Below, in pieces: positions 54,836-64,000 of a DNA stretch of 64,000 bases. Made by a program: the position numbers and the translations under genes. This DNA is from Chondrus crispus (lineage: Eukaryota > Rhodophyta > Florideophyceae > Gigartinales > Gigartinaceae). The stretch covers positions 8,513-72,512 of the forward strand of contig NW_005179139.1 in assembly GCF_000350225.1 (NCBI RefSeq), given 5' to 3'. Below the pieces are notes generated by a model, which made no database searches, was not told the origin of the DNA, and saw only the letters and a program-made list of their open reading frames with translations. The number at the start of each line of letters is the position of its first letter. Position 1 is the first letter of the stretch.

Positions 54836-56772
54836 TTAGTTTGTTTGAGCTAATGTTGTGAGGGCACTGTTTCCACCTATTATGGTAAGGGCATCTGCGG
54901 CGTTGTGTATCCTCTTGATGGGACTGATGGTTGAGATAAAATTGCGTCGTGTGCCTCCTATGTAGATGCAATATATTACATGACCCGGTTTTCTAATGTG
55001 CTTCCTTCTAGTGAGCACATGAAAAAGTGTTTTCGAATATGTCAACATTAGCAATGGCAATGGTTTCCCATGATTATTTGTAACTCATATTCGATAATTA
55101 TTGATTTTTCGAATCCATCCGCAAAAGCCAGAGAGCTTCAGCTTCCATGCTCTAAATAGACATACGAGTGCACTTTTGAGAAGAGTAGTGAACAATACAG
55201 CAGTGATTGAACTTGTCCGCTAAAAGTATGATGAAGCCGAGCTGGCTACGGTAGCAATGAGTGTTTCGAAAAAAGGATTCGGTGTATTTCACATTGATTA
55301 GTGAGATCAAATCAAGCTTGGCGTATGCAAGCTCCTTGTATGGCGTCTTCTTAAAGTTTGCTACAATTTCGTTTATTGAAGCAAGGGATTCCTCAGAGAA
55401 AAGACTTTCTGTTATTTGCGTCGCCATCGACAGAACACTAGCTATGGAAGTACGTGAGTGACCTATCCACAAACGCTTTCCGCTTAAGGATGAAGTCATC
55501 CATCGATAGCTTTCTTAGTCGAAATATCCTTTTTTGTTATCGGCAGCGCGTACGTCCATCTTCTATAGTGCGACGAGGTTGATTGTCGGTGGGGCCTGTA
55601 TTTCTTTGGTTTCAAAACTTCTTGCCATGGTAGCCGTAAATTGTTTTCGGAATGCGGCATTAACGGCCCGGAGAAATTGTGTACCAAACTTCTCGATAAC
55701 CTACAAGTCGATTTCGAATTCAATTGAAATAAAGGGAGGTGTCTGTCGGTGGCTTCCATTTCAAGATCCTGTGTGTGATGGTCTTTGCTCGTTTCTCCCC
55801 AATGGTCTCCAGATTCCTTTAGCCTGTACAGGGGCTTTATTACGTGTACTAACTCATTTCAGGACATCTGCAAAATTTCTGGCCTGATAAAAATCTTCCG
55901 TGGCAGATTCTCTGCAGGTTGTAACTACACTTGGTTAACATCCGAAAACCTTCGAAATTTGTTGCAAGAGCAACTAACAATCAAACTGAATGATGACATA
56001 GAGATGTAGAGTTGTGAACCGGAAAAAGCTTTTCGCGATCGCGGTGACCGCCAAGAACGAACCAGGCATTTAGAAGCTCTGAGCCGATATCTCTGTGCTT
56101 GGTAACGAGGACGAAACGAGTCGGAAGTACATTTGGTCTTTCGCCTACCTCCTCACACAGAACTGTTTTTAAAGCTCCTTTGTCGGACAGCCCCTTGGGT
56201 TCTATCACCTTTGCTTCTTCAAAATTTTCGCTCCTAGGATCGCGTGGGCTAATGATCTCTGTATACAAAATTACGCTTTCCCGAAGAGAGTCCGCCTCCA
56301 AAAAAGCTGGAACATATCTATCGGTTTCTGTTCTCGCCCTTTTGCTGCGTCTTAACTCGTGAGCCGGATTAACCTGGCAATGAAGCGCATGTTTCGCGTG
56401 AAGTAGGGTGGATGCTTTCCCGGTACTTGTTATTGCGGGATTAAATTGGGAAATGTTAAACTGTTAGTGTAAGTTTTCGAGATTTAGGCATCACATACTT
56501 GTCGTGACACACTTTATATATTCTAAATGGTTCTTTCCATTTCTGTCTCGTTCTCGATAGACGTAAACCATCTTTCCGGGGTGAACTGTATGCTTTGCGG
56601 AGGGGGTATATTCCTTCTGATAGGGTCGCGATCGGGAGAATACATCCAAATGGGACCCAGATGTTGAGGCGTTTTGGCATTGGAATCGTTGTAAAGTGGC
56701 TCTGGAACATGAGATGGCCACATCTCTGGCTGAATGTCTACTATAAAAGTTTGTTCTTTTTTCAAATTTCAC
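54836..56772 (-). pseudogene. second type of Copia-like pol relic (integrase tail, RT, RNase H)
   Basis: Minus strand, right to left: MVYVYRERDRNGKNHLEYIK (segment after integrase, like YREGxxxWxGPF), then EVGERPNVLPTRFVLVTKH and ELLNAWFVLGGHRDREK (RT start), then RSQLGFIILLADKFNHCCIV (RNase H, QLGxIxxLAD) and a tail NAADALTIIGGN. Many frameshifts. The RNase H phrase is unlike that of the Copia 1-4 group, so it belongs to another lineage. Confidence 0.55.
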
Positions 56773-59700
56773 CCTTCAAATTTCATTGGTGCGCTCCCAG
56801 GTTGAAGTCGAAACAGAAAAACATATACGGTTTTCGGCAGTTCGAGTAGAACGGTGATGGATGTCAAAAGTAAAGTGTATTCGGCAAAGTTGGAATATTT
56901 TGAGTGGTGCAAATGCCACTTTCGAAATTGTTCAAAAGTTGCAACCGCAAGATACTGCGCAGTTGAATTGGCTTTCTGTTCGAGTCTTGAAGCGTGTTCA
57001 AACCATAAGCTCTCCCAGGGTATCGAAGGCTCTGCCAAATAGCAAACTAATATCCATATCTGCGCTCTCCATTTCTCCCGCCCTTCGCCGCCTTGCAACA
57101 AATACCGTCTCTGTTGTCTTTCACCAACTCTACTGTATCAATCCCCTTCGCTTTCGCCTTGCAGCAGACTCGATTACTCTCGACCATGCCTCCGATTCAT
57201 TTCTGTGTGCACAATTGGTCACCCCGACCCTCCGCTGTATTTAACCGTCGGCCTTCAACTCGGCCGCCATACCTGCACACAAGGTCACTGCAGACCTCCA
57301 CATTCGTCGTCTTGCATTGTTGAACTTGACCCCCACCGCTTTTGCCGGTCGGACACTTGGTCACCACAGCCTCACCTCTTGCTTCTTTTACTTTCAAACT
57401 TAACGCCTGCTTTCCCACGCGCAAACATGGTCATTGCCGACCTCCACCTCCACATTCTCCCACACACGACCACTGCCGACCTCGAATCCAGCCGCCTTCG
57501 CAACTCGCAAAAACCTAAAATTTCGATCTCCACCTCCACCGTCTTCGAAAAAATGTGTTGCTATTTCAACAATGAGTCAGTCAGGAGACCACCTCATGTC
57601 TCGTGCCCATAATTCCCCACAAGAAGCGTGGGAGAACCTCAATGAAATGGACTCATCTGAGTTAGAATCTCAGTTTGGTGGAAGGGAGATTGATTGGCAG
57701 AGCGGGCTCAATGTTGGAAGGTCAACATGCAAGTTTCTGGTCGAGTGGCCACAGTGACGACCATACCATGATGTATTTGCTACAGGGGAGGAAGTAGAAT
57801 ATTGACGCTTTCCCCGGCCAGTGCGATTAACTGTGGCTCTGAAGAGCTTTTGAACACAGAGAAAAGGGCCCACGCCGCTTACTGCGCTAACAAGGACGTT
57901 TTTCGACATCAATATGGCACTGCAGCAGCCGTTTTTGTTCTGCCTCCACCTCAATCGGCCCTGTAAATATTCGACTCTTTGTGGAAGTTAGTCATATTCG
58001 GGATATTGCAGAGCGACTACACTCGTCTATCACACATATTGCTGATTTTGTTGACACAAGGCGACTCTGTATTGGTGGGTCGTGCATTGGCTTTTACGCA
58101 CCATCTAAGTAAGAGTGAGAAGGTGGATTTAGTGTCGACGTTACCTCAACATATCGAAAAAGAATTGAAAAAATCGCAAACTTCGTCGTGCGAGTGCTAT
58201 CGTTTCTCGATCGGAAGAGGAAGCACTGACTGAGGGACACGAAATTTCCCTCGGAGAAGCTCTGCGCGGAAGTGATTTGGTGCTTGTTGGGCGCCTCAGA
58301 AATGTTCTGTATGGGAGGAAGAAAGCATTGAGCACTCGTACACAGGCTGGGGAGTCCACAGAGAAAGATATTTCCTACATCGTTGACCATGCAGGTACCT
58401 GGCTACGTTAGCTTTGTCGTGTGGAGGAGTGAGATGGTTATCTCTCAATGGAAGAACTTCTGACCTGAGATTGTGGGTGTAGCGAGCCTTGTCTCAGCAC
58501 ACTGAATATTTTGTACTTAACGAGTGAGTACCGAGCATTTTCTAAACGCTGGAAGGAGATCAACCCGAGACGAAAGGAGAAGCGATACCTCCTTAATGCA
58601 ATGTTCCGCACGCTGTCCAATGCCCGAAAGAGGTGTGCGACGCTGCTCTCTCTACGTTGTACAGTGTGTCCAAAGAGCACATTTCGGATGTGCGAATGGT
58701 TCTCAAAGCCTTGTGCTCCAACCCCAAAATTGAGCGCTGGTCTTTATTGAGAGGGGTACAAGGATACTGTATCCATAAAATGCGCCTAATGAACAAGTAC
58801 CCGGACCACGTATGCGAACATGTCGAAAGCAATTCGGTCATGGTTCTTCATGCAGATCTAGCTGGAGTTCACATTATGAACGTGTCGCGAGAATATTCCC
58901 TAGAGATCAACACCAAAGAGAAGCTACGAAAGTTGCTTTATAGAATGTTAGAAGAGGACGTCGAAGTCGACGAACAGATTTCAGAACCCACTTTGTAAAG
59001 AATCACAAATCGCTATCTTGAGGCAAGAAAGTGCCTAGTAGAGTTCAACCAATCACATCACAACGCTTTCCCAAACTAAATCGTGATGAGATACGCAATG
59101 ATGCGGTACCACTACGAGTCAAAACAGCTGGAGCATCAGCATCGTTCACAATTTGGTGACATGAGTCAATATTTTTATCAGAGCACCCAGTGTGATAGGG
59201 ACCTACTTCTTGCAGCACTTACCACCAAAAAGTACCAGGATCAAGAAGCTCGACCTACATTCATTTCATTCCCTCAAATAGCTTTATCTAGGGTACACCG
59301 TACATATGGAGATATTCTAACAACTTCTGTGTATGTCTAAGGCCAGACTCCTTACCGATATAATATGCGGCCTTCTAGAATCATCCAGGACCCGGTTCTG
59401 ACCTCTTCGGCCACTCTGAGGTGATCAACTCGGAGATAGTGGAATTCAAGTTGATGTGAGGCATTATAGGTCATAAACAAATCATGTTTTAGAGGCTTAG
59501 CGCTCATTTCTGGCTAGTAGTTTGTGTCCCTTTGACCCGGATTTTCTCAGGCGCATTAAAAAGATGAGAATGTTTTAGATGAGAAGCTTGACAAGCTCGA
59601 ATGAGCGTTGAAGCAAGGTGCTAACCAGTTGCAAACAGTGAAGAAACGCAGTGCTGATTATGAAACGTGTAGGAGACTGGACCAGATATTTCACACAGAG

Positions 59701-59840
59701 AAGGTCTGTGCTTTGACAATTCGGAAACGTGAAACTGTGCTGTCTTCCGCTCGTACTACAGACATCATTTTGTGAGAAGTTGGGGCAGTGACAGTGACGC
59801 AAAAGATGGGAATAGGAGCTAAAAGAATTGCCTTGCGCTG
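56773..59840. other. no certain gene; one ORF at 58633-58998
   Basis: A plus frame at 58633-58998 (121 codons, RWSLLRGVQGYCIHKMRLMN then HADLAGVHIMNVSREYSLEI) is moderately long and not repetitive, and a further frame at 59083-59340 follows. Neither has a recognised domain. They may be pieces of a spliced or decayed gene. 57200-57530 is C/T-rich. Confidence 0.25.
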
Positions 59841-59889
59841 TGGAGCACCGGCTGCTTGCATGACAGTCATGCAAGCAGCCGGTGCTCCA
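59841..59889. repeat. perfect 23-bp hairpin with 3-base loop
   Basis: TGGAGCACCGGCTGCTTGCA (continuing TGA) at 59841-59863 is exactly complementary to 59867-59889, separated only by CAG. No mismatch. It could be a foldback insertion, a structured RNA or a transposase end scar. Confidence 0.8.
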
Positions 59890-61498
59890 GATTCAGCCCC
59901 GCAGTCACTGCGGGCCAGTCCATTAAATATCGAAAACGGAATGCAAGGGAAAAGGTCCGCCGGTAGCAGGTGAGAAAAAGGGAGAAAAAAGAGAGGGCTG
60001 CGGTAAAGAACTGCGAACCAGAAGGAAAAGTACGAGCTGTTCGTGGGCGGGAACTTAGGAAGCTACAGACAGATGCTGAACGTAGCGCTATGTCGGCGCT
60101 TTTGTCGATAGGAAAGCGGAGAAGGAGTGCGGAAGGAAGGGTGGAGCGACAACGGCGACCGTTGTTCGCACTATTCTTTCTAAAGTCATAGGAGAAGCTT
60201 TGTATCCAGCAAACGCAAGTGTCCTGAATTGAACCATTTTTTGAAGTTGCAGCGTCACTAACTTGTTCACTGTAAAGGAGTTCTCCGCAAATAGGCGTCT
60301 GTTTTGGGACACTTGTGGCCATTGGTTGTGGAAGAGTTTTTCGTCGCCCCCTCCCTCTCAGGAGGAGCGACAACCCGAATCTCTTTTATTCCAAAAACGC
60401 TGTCAGAACCTGCTCAGTAGGGTATATGGGAGGTCCAGTTTGTGGTAAAGTATACAGCCGATAGGAACACTGCAAGTGCCCTTTCGGGCCCCACTTCCTA
60501 TGTTGGGCCCTGTAATTGGTTTGGCTTACAGCTGTGGTCCATATTCCATTTGGAACACGGCGGCGGAAAGCTGCGGCGCACGGGCGGACAAGGCTTCCAT
60601 ATTAACACCGTCCCTGCGCCGAGCTCATCCATTTCTCCACATTCCTCACTGATCGCAACATCAGCTCTCGATCCCTCTTGTTTGGTTTCTTGTGCGCTCA
60701 GGTATTGGTGCTATCGCGTATGCTTCCCCCACGGCCTTGTGCCGTTGTACAGCTGTGCAGACTGGTCTCTAGCTGGAGTGTGGGATCATCGCGATGGCGT
60801 ACCGAGTTTTTTAACAAGCTCGCAAAACAGGAAGTTATGCGAGCAGGTCTATCTGCTTTATCGGTCTTTCATACCGTGTCATCATCACCCTAAGAGGAGT
60901 GTCTTCATTAGGTGTAGGTGCGGGTGGTACAGCCTGCAATACTTTCATGTATCATGTATGAGGTTTCTTGCATGTTGCTTTTGCGATTTTCTTCTTTATG
61001 GTTTCCATTGTCTTTTGTTTCAGAAACAGGTACATTACAAAAGTAATATTCCGTCTCTACGTGTTACTGTATACCAATACGAATGTCTCCTTCTGGTATC
61101 ATTCTTGAAGCTTGCGTACCACAGCTTGTATTTGTAGGGTAGTTGTTCAGTCAATATCATTTAGGGACTCGAAGTTTCCCTCGGGACTGCAACCCGGCCC
61201 GTGGAGTGCGGCTTCTTCCTACTTGGTCGATGGGTATAACGCTCTTCATGAGGTATCATTCGGTACGTAGCGGTATCTCTGCTTTTGCGTGTTGTGGTAC
61301 TACCCGTCAGCGATACAGTGCGCCATTCACTGGGCGCAATCTTCGCAAGCGGTACTGTATCCCCAACGATCTTTGCATATCCTTTTTGTACATTCGATGT
61401 ACTGATCCCAACTGTGTGTCGTACAGAATTTGAGTACGGCTTCTTAGGATGCCATTGCAGGCCAAACTGTTTACTGCGCCTTGTACTCTGCGTCTTCT
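59890..61498. other. no certain gene; long open frames of doubtful status
   Basis: A plus frame at 60442-61137 (231 codons, Cys/Ser/Tyr-rich, MVKYTADRNTASAL...) and a basic plus frame at 59970-60191 (RKLQTDAERSAMSAL) are open but show no known motif. The minus frame at 59867-60373 overlaps the latter. None can be called a gene. Confidence 0.25.
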
Positions 61499-62119
61499 TG
61501 TAGCATAAACACCCCTAAACGGATGGGAGTGTAGGCTTTGTCCTGGAAGACCCGGGCGTACGAGAAGATGGGGGAGGTCGGACCAGCTAACGAAACCGGG
61601 ACACGGGCCCGGGTAGCGTGGTAGAGCGGGATGGAGGGAAGGACGCGCGCTCGCGCGGGCCGATCTACGACTCGACGCCCCGGAGCAACGCTGGGTGACG
61701 TTCCAGCGCTAACGGGCGGAGGCGGATCTAGGCTCGCACGCGTGCTCGCGCGTCCTCTACCCGCGCTCGGTCTCGCCCTAAGGTAGCTAACGGAAGTTGC
61801 CTTAGGACAACCTGGGAGTCGAACCTAGGCGGTAGGTCGTGGACAAGCCCGTGCTTGTCTTCCCCCGTCGCCGCCGGTCCGCTCCGTTATTTAATATACA
61901 ATTAGTCTACCGTAACTTAGTACAGTATGTACGGTACTATGCGGTACTACTGTAGTCAGCACTGTCAGCCAACGGGGCTGACTGCATACGTGTCGTGCAC
62001 GTATAGTATACGTGGGGGCGCGTACCCCCGTACACGTGTGGTACAGGCTCTCTGTAAGGTCCGTGCCTTACAGAGCCGGATCCAATTTCTAATCTAATTC
62101 TTTTGGTACTTATATTACA
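61499..62119. mobile_element. solo LTR (621 bp)
   Basis: Starts TGTAGCATAAACACC and ends, reverse-complemented, TGTAATATAAGTACC, an imperfect terminal inverted repeat. TTCT flanks both sides (61495-61498, 62120-62123), so the target duplication is 4 bp, or 5 bp with a mismatch. GC-rich, with CACGTGTGG and many GTAC/ACTGTAGT motifs, like the other LTRs in this window. Confidence 0.7.
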
Positions 62120-62381
62120 TTCTTCACCGTGCGACGCAATCGCAATCGGTGGCTACTCTAACCTGTCACACCTCCATTAAAACCTTGCATGGCGTAAAGC
62201 TCAAATGGAAAAATCTGTCACACAAAAAGGGAAAAAGGTAAGGTCGACAATTCGGCGAATACACTTGCTCCTTTGTTTCTACAGTGCGAGTGATCCTCTT
62301 AAACAACGACAGATTTACCGAAAACAAATACATTTTGCGTAAGACAATATCAATCAGAATATTAACTTTCTTACCATGTTT

Positions 62382-63565
62382 GGTTCTTCGTCGGCTTGTG
62401 GGTCATGAATTTTCTCAACAGATATTCCAGCTTGGCTGAAGGTAGTGGCTTTATGAACATGTTGGCGAGTTGATCGTCCGTCCCCAGGTATTCAAATTCA
62501 ACCACATTATTGCGGCAGAGGTCTCTGACATGACTTTCAGTTCGATATGCTTATTGCGCTCTGATACTTGCTCTTTTGTTGATAGCGAAATAGCTCCGGT
62601 GTTGTCATCGTAGGCGGTAGAATCGGTTCATTCGCTAGTGGTTCATGTGACAACATCTCCACGAATAAGCAGCAAAGCCAGGTAACACTCTTGCCACACG
62701 AAGAGATGGGAATGTAATTGGCTTCTGCAGAGCTGAGTGATGCAATTTGCTGGCGCTTTGATGTCCAGAGAACAGGGGCTGAATTCACGGTGACGATGAT
62801 TCCGGTTGTTGCCTTGCGTGTGTTCTTGCATTTGGCCAGTCTGCGGCGGCATAGGCGGTAACTGAGTGTGACGATTGTGAAGTTAGATAGAACAGTTCCA
62901 GGTCCTTCGTGCCGAGAAGATAATTCACCATCCTCTTAGCAAAATCAAGATGGCGGAAAGCGGGAGCTTGCATATGTCTGGGTAACACAGCAGAAGCGAA
63001 GGACGTGTCAGGACGAGCGCACGCGGCGACATACATAGCACCACTAACAATAGAGCGGTAGCGCTCGTGTTCCAAAACGGAAAGCGGCACATCAGACCCA
63101 TGTGTTGCTGAGATGTCGGCGTTTTTCGGCATTGGGGTTACCTGTAGCTTGACATGGGATAGATCGACTGACGGGGCGAAGTCTTCAGTGTATTTGCGTT
63201 GGTTGACGTAGATTCTGGACGGCGTTCTTGTGAGTTTCTAGCCGATGAAATTTCGAAGCGATCCCAAAAGCCTGACCTTGAAAGAAGTGGTTAATTTCTC
63301 CTTGCCTTCGTCTAACAAGCGTCGTGAGTTTGATGCGAGCGCCATGTCGTCCACCACAATGAGCAGGATGGCGAAGCCATACGAGGTGCGTAGTAAGTAC
63401 ATCCTCGCGTCAAAGTGCGACTGCTGAAAACCCCACGACAAGACTTTGTCATGTACCACAGTTCCCCAAATATACCCTCCTTCCTTGTGTCCATACAGTG
63501 ACTTAATGACAAGGGCGACATGATGAGGTTTTGCGGGGATGTGAAGTGCAATATGGGGCTCTACA
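62382..63565 (-). pseudogene. Copia pol relic (RT, RNase H), 5'-truncated
   Basis: Minus strand: HHVALVIKSLYGHKEGGYIWG, then FAILLIVVDDMALASNS (RT xVDD), RYRSIVSGAMYVAACARPD, KRMVNYLLGTKDLELF, APVLWTSKRQQIASLSSAEAN and QLANMFIKPLPSAKLEYLL (RNase H tail). Frameshifts separate the pieces. The N-terminal side is cut near 63565 by the dispersed repeat. A TGTGACAGG preceded by GGAGG near 62165-62180 may be the start of its 3' LTR. Confidence 0.65.
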
Positions 63566-64000
63566 GGGAGGTGGAAAGAAAGGAAAATAATTGGATATGA
63601 GAAATAGTCTGGGTTGGGGAACACACGTGTGAATAATTGCACAGTTTCAATTTTTAATTATTTGATTTTATTTAGTTAATTAGTTAGCATTAATTTGGCT
63701 AACATTATATTTAATCTAGGATCTAGCACCGCGAGCAACTGTAGTGGATCCAGCGGGGCGATATATACCTTAGCCCACTGACCACCAAGTCAGTAAAGGT
63801 AACCTGAATTGCCAAAGTCTGATATCGCTTTGGTGGAAGTCCGTCTTCTACAAGACATTCCCTCCTACTACAGATTACTTTTTCCTTTGTACTCGGTGGT
63901 GCCCTTTATTTTTCCTTTATTTCACTATCCTTTTCTATCTCTACTTGTGTTAGTACCATCGGTATTGGTTGCGACCGAACCGGTGTAGGTGTCTTTGCCA
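63559..64000 (+). repeat. second copy of the dispersed repeat, running off the right edge
   Basis: From GGGAGGTGGAAAGAAAGG onward it follows 51816-52260 closely with scattered differences: the AT-rich stretch, the GATATATACC box and AAGTCAGTAAAGGTAACC are all shared. Both copies interrupt Copia pol. Confidence 0.65.

Noticed and set aside
60442..61137. 231-codon ORF considered as a membrane or secreted protein
   Set aside because: Cys/Tyr/Ser-rich composition typical of chance translation, no domain, no supporting context.
61820..61850. T-arm-like GGTTCGACTCCCAGG (reverse strand) suggesting a tRNA gene
   Set aside because: No acceptor stem, D-arm or anticodon arm fits around it and it lies within a solo LTR.

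Overview
The window is eukaryotic nuclear DNA dominated by nested transposable elements. A marine alga, most likely a multicellular red alga, fits best: compact host genes with one short GT-AG intron, secreted LPMO-like genes, and many GC-rich LTR retrotransposons. No sequence here proves the taxon. I see no tRNA, rRNA or CRISPR, and only two host genes I trust.

Layout. 1-5779: part of an LTR retrotransposon (gag start, minus strand) plus two 600-bp LTRs, about 99.5% identical by eye but inverted to each other, around a 939-codon reading frame of unknown function. 5780-7353: a Ty3/gypsy integrase tail and a foldback MITE. 7359-13984: a complete, very young LTR element (494-bp LTRs, TSD GCAGC) with one giant gag-like ORF and no pol; it splits an older ORF. 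14572-16867: a broken pogo/DDE_1 transposase carrying a solo LTR (TSD CTGCT). 19714-20885 and 33766-34811: two tail-to-tail LPMO-like genes with an intron at the same place. Between them sits a Copia element (23752-33619, TSD GCGAT), whose left LTR was hit by a PiggyBac element (23809-28984, TTAA).

34812-47000: a relic of an unclassified reverse transcriptase split by a second Copia element (39080-43580, TSD AGTCC), then a truncated Copia copy (44865-46345). 46900-54200: an old minus-strand Copia relic split by a third Copia element (47963-53774, TSD CTCAG), itself carrying a roughly 0.93-kb insertion that recurs at the right edge. 54836-56772 and 62382-63565: further Copia-type pol relics. 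61499-62119: another solo LTR.

The most notable points are (i) a PiggyBac-type transposase of 1356 residues with a SAP-like motif and a PD-(D/E)XK (YqaJ-like) nuclease domain inserted between its second and third catalytic aspartates; (ii) a short copy of the LTR head placed between the polypurine tract and the 3' LTR in all four Copia elements whose 3' end is visible, but missing from every 5' LTR present; (iii) the inverted-LTR structure with an ORF antisense to the polypurine tract; and (iv) the LPMO pair.
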